DNA from: an uncultured Clostridia bacterium
GTDB lineage: Bacteria > Bacillota > Clostridia > Oscillospirales > Ruminococcaceae
Length of the DNA stretch: 9,711 nucleotides
Direction: 5' to 3'
Assembly: GCA_945931735.1 (NCBI GenBank)
Contig: CAMEPN010000033.1
Location: forward strand, 1-9,711
The notes beneath the pieces are model-generated. The model was not told where the DNA came from, did no database searches, and was given only the letters and a program-made list of their open reading frames with translations. The position numbers and the translations under genes are program-made. How positions within the stretch are numbered: the stretch's first letter is position 1; every line of letters begins with the position of its first letter. Below are positions 1 to 6,957 of the stretch, in pieces.

Positions 1-1789
1 CCTCGCGTCCATCGGCATAACGAAAAACGTGAAGCTCTGCGCCGACGGGGCGTTCTCCATGCCCGACAGCGAATATTGGGACAAAAAGGTCGAAAAGCTC
101 TGCGAGGAGGACAATTTCTATAAAAAGCGCGTCATTGCGCTGTCGATATCCAGCGTCGTTCAGGGCAAGTGCGAAAAGCTGGGAAAGGATTATAAGGGCA
201 TAATGACCCAGTTCATAAACTGGCTCAACGAAAAGGACTACAACGTTCTTATCATCGCCAACGCCGCCCGCGAGGGCAGCGAAAAGCCCCGAAACAACGA
301 CCTGCTCATATGCGGCGAGGTATATAATTCGGTGCGCGACAAATCGACGGTGCGATGGTACCCGCGCGAAATGTCCCCCGAGGAGATACGCAGCCTTATC
401 TCGCGCTGCGACGCTCTGGTCGCGAGCCGCTTCCATGCTATGATAGGCGCGCTCGAAAAATGCGTCCCTACGCTGCTTATCGGCTGGAGCCACAAGTACA
501 AGGAAGTTCTGGATATGTTCGGGCTGGGCGAATACGCGGTCGATTTTTCGCAGCTCGACCTTGACAAGCTAAAGGAGAAATTCATCGGCTTCATCGCTGA
601 AAGCGACAATATCCGCGTACAGATACGCGACGCGCTACCCGATGTGCTCGAAAGCTCCCGCGACAATATACGGCTGATAAGCGGGGTCATCGACAAGGTG
701 ATGGAAAAGCCGAAAAAGGTCAAGCTTCTTGATTTCAACGACCCCGACAAATACATAGGCGAGCACCTCTGCTGCCGAATGGGCTACGCCGCGGACGAAA
801 CGATACGCGCCAACGCAGCCTCGGGCGGAATGGTGACCGCGCTGCTCTGCCACCTGCTCGAAAGCGGGCAGATAGACGGCGCATGGGTCACCCGAAGCGA
901 AATAAAGGACGGCAAGCTCGGCTATAAGTCGTATATCGCGACAACGCCCGAGCAGCTCCGCGAAGCCTCCTCGTCGGTTTACATGGCAATGCCGCTGCTT
1001 CAGCACACGAAAATGCTGGAGGATTTTAAGGGCAGGCTCGCAGTAGTGCTCGTTCCGTGTCAGATGCGGGCGTTCGACAATATTCTCGAGCACAAGCCCG
1101 CGCTTAAAGAGAAGATAGTGCTCAAGCTTGGTCTTTACTGCTCGGGCAGTCACCATGAAAACGCGACGCTCGTCCCTCTCAAGAAAAAGAAAATTTCCCT
1201 CGACGGCGCGGTGCGGCTGTATTACCGCCGCGGTCACTGGCGCGGGCTGTCTACCGTGAAATACGCCGACGGCAGCGAAAAGACCCTATCCTACCCGAAA
1301 ACGATATGCGCCTACAAAAACGCGTACTTTTTCAGCCGCGAAAGCTGCATGGTGTGTCAGGATCAATACGGCTACGCCGCCGATATAAGCTTCGGCGATA
1401 TCTGGCTCAAGGAAATGAAAAAGAACCCGATAAAGCACACAAGCTGCGTTATCCGCACGCAGAGGGCGCTTGAGATGTACCGCTCCGCCGTAGAAGCGGG
1501 CGCGATTGTCGACGCAAAGCTTGACGACGAGCGTATGCTACGCTCGCAGAAGCGCGCTCTCGTGTTCAAGTGGAACTGCGCCAAGGCAAAGCAGGAGCTG
1601 TTCCAAAAGCAGGGCAAGTCGCTCAACGTTGACGTCAGCGGGAAGTGCCGCTGGAACCACCGCCTTGCGTTCAGGCTCGGCTGGCGCAATATAAAATTCA
1701 GTCAGGAAAAACTCGAAAAGCTTGAGAAAATGCCGACGTGGTTCATATATTACTATATGTGCTTTATCCGCGTCCTGCTAAGCTTCTGA
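1..1789 (+). CDS. Polysaccharide pyruvyl transferase / FrhB-like fusion protein (5' partial)
   Basis: The reading frame is open from base 2, so the true start lies upstream; a GTG at 29 is the first possible start inside the window, and residue numbers here count from it. Residues 1 to about 225 resemble the C-terminal half of polysaccharide pyruvyl transferases (CsaB/PssM-like), with the typical SRFHAMIGAL segment (133-142, His136). Residues about 247-525 resemble the coenzyme F420 hydrogenase/dehydrogenase beta (FrhB/FdhB) family: NAASGGMVTALL (262-273), VPCQM (342-346), Cys371, CMVC (440-443) and ADISFGDIW (451-459). The CxxCxxCxxxCP ferredoxin motif that often precedes FrhB domains is not visible. 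The C-terminus (569-586) is hydrophobic and may touch the membrane. Such proteins usually sit in surface-polysaccharide clusters, and a flippase-like gene follows 11 bases downstream, suggesting an operon. The substrate cannot be told from sequence. Domain assignment is fairly sure; function is inferred. Confidence 0.82.
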   Translation, partial: LASIGITKNVKLCADGAFSMPDSEYWDKKVEKLCEEDNFYKKRVIALSISSVVQGKCEKLGKDYKGIMTQFINWLNEKDYNVLIIANAAREGSEKPRNNDLLICGEVYNSVRDKSTVRWYPREMSPEEIRSLISRCDALVASRFHAMIGALEKCVPTLLIGWSHKYKEVLDMFGLGEYAVDFSQLDLDKLKEKFIGFIAESDNIRVQIRDALPDVLESSRDNIRLISGVIDKVMEKPKKVKLLDFNDPDKYIGEHLCCRMGYAADETIRANAASGGMVTALLCHLLESGQIDGAWVTRSEIKDGKLGYKSYIATTPEQLREASSSVYMAMPLLQHTKMLEDFKGRLAVVLVPCQMRAFDNILEHKPALKEKIVLKLGLYCSGSHHENATLVPLKKKKISLDGAVRLYYRRGHWRGLSTVKYADGSEKTLSYPKTICAYKNAYFFSRESCMVCQDQYGYAADISFGDIWLKEMKKNPIKHTSCVIRTQRALEMYRSAVEAGAIVDAKLDDERMLRSQKRALVFKWNCAKAKQELFQKQGKSLNVDVSGKCRWNHRLAFRLGWRNIKFSQEKLEKLEKMPTWFIYYYMCFIRVLLSF

Positions 1790-1800
1790 GGCGGTGAAGC

Positions 1801-2814
1801 ATGAATATAAAAGTAAACAAGCAAAAGATATTAAAGGCGTGCAAGATAGCGTTCGGAGTGCTGGTCGTTGTGTTTCTCGCGTGGTATTTCTGGAAAAACC
1901 GCGAGGACTTCTCCAAAATAGAGGGCGTAAACTGGGGAATATTCATCTTCTCAATGCTGTTCTATTTTCTGTATAAGATAACGCTGGCGACATTGTGGCA
2001 TTACATCACGATGATAAACGGCTGCTCCATAAAATACGAAAAGGCGGTCACAAGCTATCTCTACTCGATACTCGGAAAGTATATCCCCGGAAAGGTGTTC
2101 ATGCTCGCCGCGCGGCTTACCTACTACAAGGAGGAGGACGCGCCGCTTCCTAAGGTGACTGTCTGCTTCTTTATCGAGAACATCTGCACGCTGCTCGGCG
2201 CGGCTATGCTGTTCATCGTGTCGCTTCTGTTCTTCCCGAACGAGCTGCTCGAGAACTACAAATGGATAACGATCGCGCTTATCGTCGCGTTCTTCGTTTG
2301 TATTCACCCGAAAATAATCAACTTTATCCTTAAGCTCATCGGGAAGATCTTTAAAAAGGATCTCATGATCCCGATGAAGTATTCGCAGATGCTGAAGGTC
2401 GTACTGCTGTTCATCGCAAACTGGCTCATCGTCGGCGTCGGCTTCTTTATTCTCACGCAGTCCATCTACCCCGACGTTCAGCTTTCGCAGATGCTTTACT
2501 GCGCGGGGATTTGGGGCGTTTCGGCGATAATGGGCATTCTCGCGATATTCGCGCCGAGCGGGCTTGGCGTTAGAGAGGGGATAATGACATGGGGGCTGTC
2601 GCAGATAATGCCGATGGAATATGCGCTGGTCATTTCCGTGGTGTCAAGGCTGTGGCAGACTATCCCCGAGCTTGTGCTGGTCGGGCTGGCGTTCATTTGG
2701 TCACGGATACGCAAGCTCACAAAAATAAAGTTCAAGCAGCCTGCCGAGGAAAATGCGGAAGCTGCGGACACGGCTAAAGAAACCGAGGACAATGATCCGG
2801 TAAATAAACCCTAA
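1801..2814 (+). CDS. Flippase-like membrane protein, LPG-synthase transmembrane family (UPF0104)
   Basis: This is a 337-residue polytopic membrane protein. Hydrophobic segments lie near residues 13-31, 46-64, 120-145, 153-170, 199-220, 233-250, 274-283 and 289-301. The segment LGKYIPGKVFMLAAR (91-105) and APSGLGVREGI (251-261) are typical of the lysylphosphatidylglycerol synthase TM family (PF03706), which includes the MprF flippase domain and AglD-like proteins encoded with glycosyltransferases. The catalytic MprF synthase domain is absent, so lipid or lipid-linked sugar handling is more likely than lysyl transfer. The C-terminus after 310 is hydrophilic and acidic (rich in Glu, Ala, Asp), probably a cytoplasmic tail. 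The ATG at 1801 is preceded by GAGGCGGTGA at a suitable distance, and the gene starts 11 bases after the fusion gene stop, so the two are probably co-transcribed. The family is confident; the transported molecule is unknown. Confidence 0.85.
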   Translation: MNIKVNKQKILKACKIAFGVLVVVFLAWYFWKNREDFSKIEGVNWGIFIFSMLFYFLYKITLATLWHYITMINGCSIKYEKAVTSYLYSILGKYIPGKVFMLAARLTYYKEEDAPLPKVTVCFFIENICTLLGAAMLFIVSLLFFPNELLENYKWITIALIVAFFVCIHPKIINFILKLIGKIFKKDLMIPMKYSQMLKVVLLFIANWLIVGVGFFILTQSIYPDVQLSQMLYCAGIWGVSAIMGILAIFAPSGLGVREGIMTWGLSQIMPMEYALVISVVSRLWQTIPELVLVGLAFIWSRIRKLTKIKFKQPAEENAEAADTAKETEDNDPVNKP

Positions 2815-2828
2815 AACAAATAAAAATC

Positions 2829-2854
2829 AGCCGCCGGTTTGGATTCCGGCGGCT
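2829..2854 (-). terminator. Intrinsic terminator of the fucO operon
   Basis: A perfect 9-bp GC-rich stem, AGCCGCCGG (2829-2837) with CCGGCGGCT (2846-2854), encloses an 8-base loop. On the minus strand the stem is followed by GATTTTTATTTG, the U-rich tail of an intrinsic terminator, 22 bases after the fucO stop. In the plus direction the base after the stem is not T-rich, but the hairpin lies 15 bases after the flippase-like gene and may also slow that convergent transcript. Confidence 0.88.
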
Positions 2855-2876
2855 GCGCTATTCTGTGACAATATTA

Positions 2877-4025
2877 TCAGAGAAGGCTTCTGTAAAGCTC
2901 TGCAAGCTCTTCTACGGAAGTATCTCTCGGGTTGCCGGGACGGCAGGCGTCATCGTAAGCGGACTGTGCGAGGAAAGGAATATCCTCTGCCTTTACGATA
3001 GCCTTAAGGTCGGAGGGGATACCTACATCGGCTGCAAGCTGCTTAACTGCGTCGACTGCTGCCTTTCTGTACTCGTCCTGAGTCATGTTCTCGGTGCCCT
3101 TTACGCCCATTGCCTTTGCGATGTCGCGGTACTTCTCGCCTGTCATGGGAGCGTTGTACTCCATTACAGTCGGGAGGATTATCGCGTTTGCGATTCCGTG
3201 AGGCGTGTCATACAGAGCGCCGAGCGGGTGTGCCATGGAGTGAACTATACCCAGACCAACATTGGAGAAGCCCATGCCTGCGATGTACTGACCGAGAGCC
3301 ATGCCCTCTCTGCCCTCTGCGGTGTTCTCTACCGCGCCGCGCAGCGAAGCGGAAATGATCTCGATAGCCTTGAGGTGGAACATATCGGACAGCGTCCATG
3401 CGCCCTTGGTGATGTAGCCCTCGATAGCGTGGGTCAGCGCGTCCATGCCTGTTGCGGCAGTAAGTCCCTTGGGCATACTGCTCATCATGTCGGGGTCAAC
3501 GACAGCTACGATAGGAATGTCGTGCGGGTCAACGCAGACCATCTTCCTGTCCTTTTCTGCGTCGGTGATAACGTAGTTTATGGTGACCTCGGCAGCCGTG
3601 CCTGCGGTGGTGGGAACAGCGATTATCGGAACGGAGGGCTTCTTCGTGGGAGCAACGCCCTCAAGGCTTCTAACATCGGCGAACTCGGGGTTGTTGATGA
3701 TTATGCCGATAGCCTTTGCGGTATCCATGGAGGAGCCGCCGCCGATAGCAACTATGTAGTCGGCGCCGCTCTTCTTGAACTCCTCAACGCCGTGCTGAAC
3801 GTTCTCAATGGTGGGGTTGGGCTTGATATCGGAATAAAGCTCGTAGGGCAGAGAAGCCGCGTCAAGCACGTCGGTCACCTTCTTGGTAACGCCGAACTTT
3901 ACGAGGTCGGGGTCGGAGCATACGAACGCTTTCTTGAAGCCCCTGTTCTTTGCTTCCTCCGCAACGGCGGAAACTGCTCCCTTTCCGTGGTAGGAGGTTT
4001 CGTTAAGAATAAAACGGTTTGCCAT
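2877..4025 (-). CDS. fucO: Lactaldehyde reductase / 1,2-propanediol oxidoreductase (iron-containing alcohol dehydrogenase)
   Basis: This 382-residue protein belongs to the group III iron-dependent alcohol dehydrogenases and matches remembered E. coli FucO nearly end to end in length and motifs. These include the MANRFILNET start, the GGGSSMD nucleotide-binding loop (95-101), NNPEFADVRSLEG (111-123), PTTAGTAAEVTINY (138-151), VDPHDIP (165-171), EGYITKGAW (202-210) and MGFSNVGLG (251-259). The expected metal ligands are present: Asp195, His199, His262 and His276. FucO reduces L-lactaldehyde, formed by aldolase cleavage of fuculose- or rhamnulose-1-phosphate, to 1,2-propanediol with NADH in the cytoplasm, recycling NAD+ during anaerobic growth. 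An AAGGA ribosome site precedes the ATG. The gene lies 53 bases downstream of a PocR-domain chemoreceptor gene in the same direction, with no convincing promoter or terminator between them. Ile codons lean to ATC, consistent with good expression. No fucose or rhamnose genes are in the window, so another small aldehyde substrate remains possible. Confidence 0.93.
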   Translation of the reverse strand: MANRFILNETSYHGKGAVSAVAEEAKNRGFKKAFVCSDPDLVKFGVTKKVTDVLDAASLPYELYSDIKPNPTIENVQHGVEEFKKSGADYIVAIGGGSSMDTAKAIGIIINNPEFADVRSLEGVAPTKKPSVPIIAVPTTAGTAAEVTINYVITDAEKDRKMVCVDPHDIPIVAVVDPDMMSSMPKGLTAATGMDALTHAIEGYITKGAWTLSDMFHLKAIEIISASLRGAVENTAEGREGMALGQYIAGMGFSNVGLGIVHSMAHPLGALYDTPHGIANAIILPTVMEYNAPMTGEKYRDIAKAMGVKGTENMTQDEYRKAAVDAVKQLAADVGIPSDLKAIVKAEDIPFLAQSAYDDACRPGNPRDTSVEELAELYRSLL

Positions 4026-4078
4026 AATGATTATCCTTTCTTATGTATCCTCAGGCGGAACGCCTTAATTTTACGGTT

Positions 4079-5089
4079 TTACTTATTGGAAACAGTCTTT
4101 GTATCCTCAACAAGAGCGGAAAGCGCTTCGATCTCGCCCGCAGTCTTTTCAATTCCCGCGTAAACCGCCTTGATCTGGTTGTTGATATCGTTCATCGCTT
4201 TCTTGATGCCGTTGAGCGTGTTTTCGATCTCGCCCGCCTGCTTCGTGTTCTTGTCGGCAAGGGTGCGTACCTCCTGCGCGATAACGTTGAAGCCTGCCCC
4301 CGCTGCGCCCGCGCGCTTCGCTTCTATGGAAGCGTTGAAGCCGATAAGGGTGAGCTGCGTGGAAGCGTTCTCGATAGTCTTTACGATGCCGTCGGTGTTT
4401 TCGACCGCCTTTGCGGAAGCTGCGGCAGCGTCCTTAATGGTTGAGAAGCTGTCCTCAAGCGCCTTTACGGACTTATCCACAGAGGAGATCTTTTCAACGA
4501 TATTTGCAACGGTCTTGTTGACCCTTTCGGAATCAGCCTTTTCCTGCTCCATCTTCTCGAGCGTCAGCGCGTGCTGATAGCCCGCCATGGACAGTGCGTT
4601 AGCCATCTGATACAGCAGATTTGCCGCCGCGTCAACCTTTTCCTTGGGTACGATCTTTACCTTGCGGAGCGCCGCGATATAATCGTCGGGATCAACGCCT
4701 ATTTCTACGGCGATCCTGCGGAATTTATTCTCGTCGGGTTCCTCGGTGAGCACCTGCCCGCCGATAAGCGAGCCGATATGTCTGCCGTTTACGATTATCG
4801 GAGCAGCAAAATCGACAAGCCCGCCGTGGCAGTAATACACGGACGGACGGCCTGTCCTCGAAGCGTCCGCGCCGCCCTGAAGATCGCATTTGTTGCAACG
4901 TTCGCAGCCAACGGGCGACTTTCTGGTGTATTTCATGCAGAAATCCGTCGGATTGCTGAGGTGAGTTACCGCGCCGGTGTCATCGGTAGCGAGCGCAGCC
5001 ATTCCCGTTGCGTCGGAAAATGCGTCCTGAAGCGACTGGAGCGTTTCTCTGTCTATAACGTCTAAAAGAGTAAGATGTTCTAAATCCAT
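4079..5089 (-). CDS. Soluble PocR-domain methyl-accepting chemotaxis protein
   Basis: This is a 336-residue cytoplasmic sensor with no signal peptide or membrane segment. Residues about 5-170 look like a PocR ligand-binding domain: GCERCNKCD (61-69) and YYCHGGLVDFAAPI (85-98) are its hallmark segments, with Cys51, Cys62, Cys65, Cys68 and Cys87. Residues about 175-336 form a long antiparallel coiled coil of chemoreceptor type, with a tip at FNASIEAKRAGAAGAGF (251-267) and QEVRTLADK (272-280), close to but diverged from the canonical tip that contacts CheA and CheW. The arms are about 75-80 residues, matching the shortest chemoreceptor classes. PocR domains are predicted to bind small hydrocarbon derivatives, and PocR itself controls propanediol use in Salmonella, so a 1,2-propanediol-like ligand is a reasonable inference given the fucO neighbour. 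The start is set by AAAGGAG seven bases before the ATG. Methylation sites cannot be assigned. Confidence 0.87.
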   Translation of the reverse strand: MDLEHLTLLDVIDRETLQSLQDAFSDATGMAALATDDTGAVTHLSNPTDFCMKYTRKSPVGCERCNKCDLQGGADASRTGRPSVYYCHGGLVDFAAPIIVNGRHIGSLIGGQVLTEEPDENKFRRIAVEIGVDPDDYIAALRKVKIVPKEKVDAAANLLYQMANALSMAGYQHALTLEKMEQEKADSERVNKTVANIVEKISSVDKSVKALEDSFSTIKDAAAASAKAVENTDGIVKTIENASTQLTLIGFNASIEAKRAGAAGAGFNVIAQEVRTLADKNTKQAGEIENTLNGIKKAMNDINNQIKAVYAGIEKTAGEIEALSALVEDTKTVSNK

Positions 5090-5096
5090 AGCATTT

Positions 5097-5105
5097 ATCT
5101 CCTTT
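5097..5105 (-). promoter_or_regulatory. Ribosome binding site of the PocR chemoreceptor gene
   Basis: The minus strand reads AAAGGAGAT seven bases before the ATG at 5089. It is a near-perfect Shine-Dalgarno sequence and fixes the start, which also places the whole PocR domain inside the protein. Confidence 0.85.
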
Positions 5106-5123
5106 GATATAGCTTATGCTGTT

Positions 5124-5152
5124 ATTATACTATATTTTTTTAAATAAATCAA
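5124..5152 (-). promoter_or_regulatory. Sigma-A type promoter for the PocR chemoreceptor-fucO operon
   Basis: On the minus strand TTGATT (5147-5152, -35) is separated by exactly 17 bases from a perfect TATAAT (5124-5129, -10). The spacer is AT-rich. Transcription would begin near 5117 and give a leader of about 27 bases. It is the only convincing promoter seen upstream of the two minus-strand genes. Confidence 0.82.
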
Positions 5153-5186
5153 GGAGATTTTAGTAAAACTTCAACATCTAACAGAG

Positions 5187-5217
5187 AAAAAGCATATATC
5201 AATTTCGTTGATTTTGC
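5187..5217 (-). terminator. Probable terminator after the EamA transporter gene
   Basis: Reading the minus strand just after the transporter stop, GCA-AA-ATCAA pairs with TTGAT-ATA-TGC around a CGAAA loop (5192-5217), and TTTTT follows directly (5187-5191). The stem is AT-rich with a small internal loop, so it is weaker than the other terminators here. Its position between two same-strand genes and upstream of a new promoter supports the role. Confidence 0.45.
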
Positions 5218-5224
5218 ACAAATA

Positions 5225-6154
5225 TCAACCCTTTACTTTTGGATTTCGGTTGACGATATATATTCCCGCGCAGACGAGCACCAACGCCGCGAGCGCGTTT
5301 ATGCTGAACGCCTGCTCTGTTTCCCCGAGGAGAAGCGCGGACAGCAGCACGCCGCATATCGGGGTCATGAAACCGAAAACCGCCACTTTGCTCACAGGGT
5401 TATATTTCAGCAGCACCGACCACAGCGAATATGCCACCGCGGAAAGGAAACCGAGGTACAAAAGCAGCCCCGCGCCCGCAGGAGTTACGACAGTCAGCCG
5501 TCCGCCCGCGATAAGCCCCGCCGCAGCCATGACCGCCCCGCCGAGCATGAACTGAAGCGAGGACAGCATGACGGGATCGTCGCCGTCGGCGGTGAAGCGG
5601 CGGATAAGAACGGTCGACATCGCATAGGAGAGCATCGAAATGAAAATAAACCCCTCTCCGTTAAGCGCGAAGCCGCCGCCCAGCTCCCCGCCGAGGTTTA
5701 CGACAACTATCCCCGCGACGCCGAGAACACACCCGATTATCTTCGCGGGGGTCAGCTTCTCCATGCGGAAAACCAGCGACGAGAGCAGCACGCAGATAAA
5801 CGCGCTCGTCCCGTCGATAACGGAGGATTTTACGCCCGAGCAGTGCGCAAGCCCGACATAGAAGAAAATGTACTGCAAAACAGTCTGAAACAGCGCCAGC
5901 AGCGCGATCTTCTTTATCGAGCGCTTTTTCGGCAGCAGCGGCTTTTTCGCGGCGGCGCTCCCGAATATCCACGACATTACTCCCGCGAGGAAAAAGCGGC
6001 AGCCCGCGAAAAGTATCTGCGACGCAGTGTCGCTGCTGTCTATCCCGAATTCCGCGTAGCCCAGCTTTATAACAGGGAACGCGCTTCCCCACAGCATACA
6101 GCAGACCATCGCCAGCAGTACGACAACATATGTTTTTGTAAGTTTTTTCTCCAC
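5225..6154 (-). CDS. EamA/DMT family transporter (10 transmembrane segments)
   Basis: From the chosen start this is a 309-residue protein of the drug/metabolite transporter superfamily with two EamA repeats. About ten hydrophobic segments are visible, for instance 10-28, 46-64, 83-101, 116-130, 136-154, 166-182, 200-218, 226-247, 256-277 and 287-302. Typical features are LWGSAFPVIK (21-30) in the first helix, the Arg53-containing CRFFLAG (52-58) in the second, and LLLGE (274-278) near the end of the second repeat. The frame stays open upstream to 6322, but the GTG at 6154 is preceded by AAGGA seven bases away, gives the usual family length, and leaves a normal intergenic region, so it is preferred. 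Members export amino acids, metabolites or drugs, or import nucleotide sugars; the substrate cannot be predicted. It is transcribed alone, divergently from the flavoprotein gene; no clear promoter was found for it. Confidence 0.88.
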   Translation of the reverse strand: MEKKLTKTYVVVLLAMVCCMLWGSAFPVIKLGYAEFGIDSSDTASQILFAGCRFFLAGVMSWIFGSAAAKKPLLPKKRSIKKIALLALFQTVLQYIFFYVGLAHCSGVKSSVIDGTSAFICVLLSSLVFRMEKLTPAKIIGCVLGVAGIVVVNLGGELGGGFALNGEGFIFISMLSYAMSTVLIRRFTADGDDPVMLSSLQFMLGGAVMAAAGLIAGGRLTVVTPAGAGLLLYLGFLSAVAYSLWSVLLKYNPVSKVAVFGFMTPICGVLLSALLLGETEQAFSINALAALVLVCAGIYIVNRNPKVKG

Positions 6155-6204
6155 TTTTTGTTCCTTCTCTTTCTGAAAATATGATGAAAATTCGCCGTCG
6201 GCAC

Positions 6205-6235
6205 TTGACTTTGTGCGAACTTCATGTAATATAAT
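6205..6235 (+). promoter_or_regulatory. Promoter of the flavoprotein-ferredoxin transcription unit
   Basis: TTGACT (6205-6210) is a good -35 box and TATAAT (6230-6235) a perfect -10 box, but the spacing is 19 bases, longer than ideal. The overlapping TAATAT at 6227-6232 gives a 16-base spacer and could be used instead. Transcription would start near 6242. Confidence 0.62.
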
Positions 6236-6259
6236 ATATGTGCAGAGCATATCTGCGAT

Positions 6260-6265
6260 AGGAGG
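6260..6265 (+). promoter_or_regulatory. Ribosome binding site of the iron-sulfur flavoprotein gene
   Basis: A perfect AGGAGG lies eight bases before the ATG at 6274 and fixes that start. Confidence 0.88.
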
Positions 6266-6273
6266 TAAGTAAT

Positions 6274-6894
6274 ATGAAAGTAATTCTCGTAAACGGAAGC
6301 CCGCACGAGCACGGCTGTACATATACCGCGCTCAAGGAGATCGAAAAAACGCTCAGCGAATGCGGGGTCGAGTCCGAAATTTTCTGGATAGGCAATAAGC
6401 CCATAGCGGGCTGTATCGGCTGCGGCGCGTGCGCAAAGCTCCACCGCTGCTTCGTCGACGATATCGTCAACGAGTTCAATAAAAAGGCGGTGGACGCCGA
6501 CGGCTTTATTTTCGGTTCGCCCGTCCACTACGCAGCGGCAAGCGGCGCGATAACCTCTTTTATGGACAGAGCGTTCTATTCCGGCGGAAGGGCGATGAGA
6601 GGAAAGCCCGCCGCGAATATCGTCAGCTGCCGCAGAGGCGGCGCGTCGGCGGCGTTCGACCAGCTCAACAAATATTTCACCATAAACTGTATGCCGATAG
6701 TATCCTCGCAGTATTGGAATCAGGTGCACGGAAGCTGCCCCGAGGACGTCATGAAGGACGAGGAGGGACTTCAGACAATGCGCACTCTGGCGCGCAACAT
6801 GGCGTGGCTGCTCCGCTGCATCGAGGCGGGAAAGGCCGCGGGTATAAACTTCCCCGAAAAAGAGCCGGTCATCCGCACGAATTTTATCCGCTGA
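6274..6894 (+). CDS. Iron-sulfur flavoprotein-like NAD(P)H/FMN reductase
   Basis: This 206-residue protein is a flavodoxin-fold reductase of the NADPH-dependent FMN reductase family (PF03358). It has the N-terminal beta strand and phosphate loop MKVILVNGSPHEHGCT (1-16), and the flavin-side segment GSPVHYAAASGAITSFMDR (81-99). CIGCGAC plus Cys59 gives Cys47, Cys50, Cys53 and Cys59, a CX2CX2CX5C pattern that matches the compact [4Fe-4S] motif of the archaeal and clostridial iron-sulfur flavoproteins. The protein therefore probably carries FMN plus one [4Fe-4S] cluster and passes electrons between ferredoxin and an acceptor in the cytoplasm. A ferredoxin gene follows 63 bases downstream on the same transcript, which supports that reading. 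The physiological electron acceptor is unknown; detoxification of oxygen species, quinones or nitro compounds are all possible. It may instead be one of the family members that keep the cysteines without a proven cluster. Confidence 0.87.
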   Translation: MKVILVNGSPHEHGCTYTALKEIEKTLSECGVESEIFWIGNKPIAGCIGCGACAKLHRCFVDDIVNEFNKKAVDADGFIFGSPVHYAAASGAITSFMDRAFYSGGRAMRGKPAANIVSCRRGGASAAFDQLNKYFTINCMPIVSSQYWNQVHGSCPEDVMKDEEGLQTMRTLARNMAWLLRCIEAGKAAGINFPEKEPVIRTNFIR

Positions 6895-6944
6895 CCGAAT
6901 AATCCCTCCCTTGTACGGAAATAATATTTTCGCACAAAGCAAAT

Positions 6945-6950
6945 GGGAGG
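6945..6950 (+). promoter_or_regulatory. Ribosome binding site deciding the ferredoxin start
   Basis: GGGAGG lies seven bases before the ATG at 6958. An in-frame ATG at 6943 overlaps the first base of this site and has no site of its own, so 6958 is the start. The same GGGAGG is complementary to CCTCCC at 6905-6910. Confidence 0.8.
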
Positions 6951-6957
6951 TGCCGTT

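Noticed and set aside
4044..4064. AGGCG/CGCCT hairpin between the chemoreceptor gene and fucO as a terminator
   Set aside because: The stem is only five base pairs and on the transcribed minus strand it is followed by GAGGATAC with no T run, so read-through into fucO is expected.
2865..4163. A 432-codon open frame on the plus strand
   Set aside because: It lies antisense to fucO, whose motifs and metal ligands are unmistakable. The translation is Cys/Val/Gly-rich, resembles no family, and is a mirror of fucO codon bias.
6155..6204. Promoter for the EamA gene on the minus strand
   Set aside because: CATATT-like sequence is present, but no matching -35 box at a normal distance could be found, so none is called.
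6155..6322. N-terminal extension of the EamA transporter
   Set aside because: The frame is open but would overlap the divergent promoter and the flavoprotein start, and lacks a ribosome site. The GTG at 6154 has one and gives normal family length.
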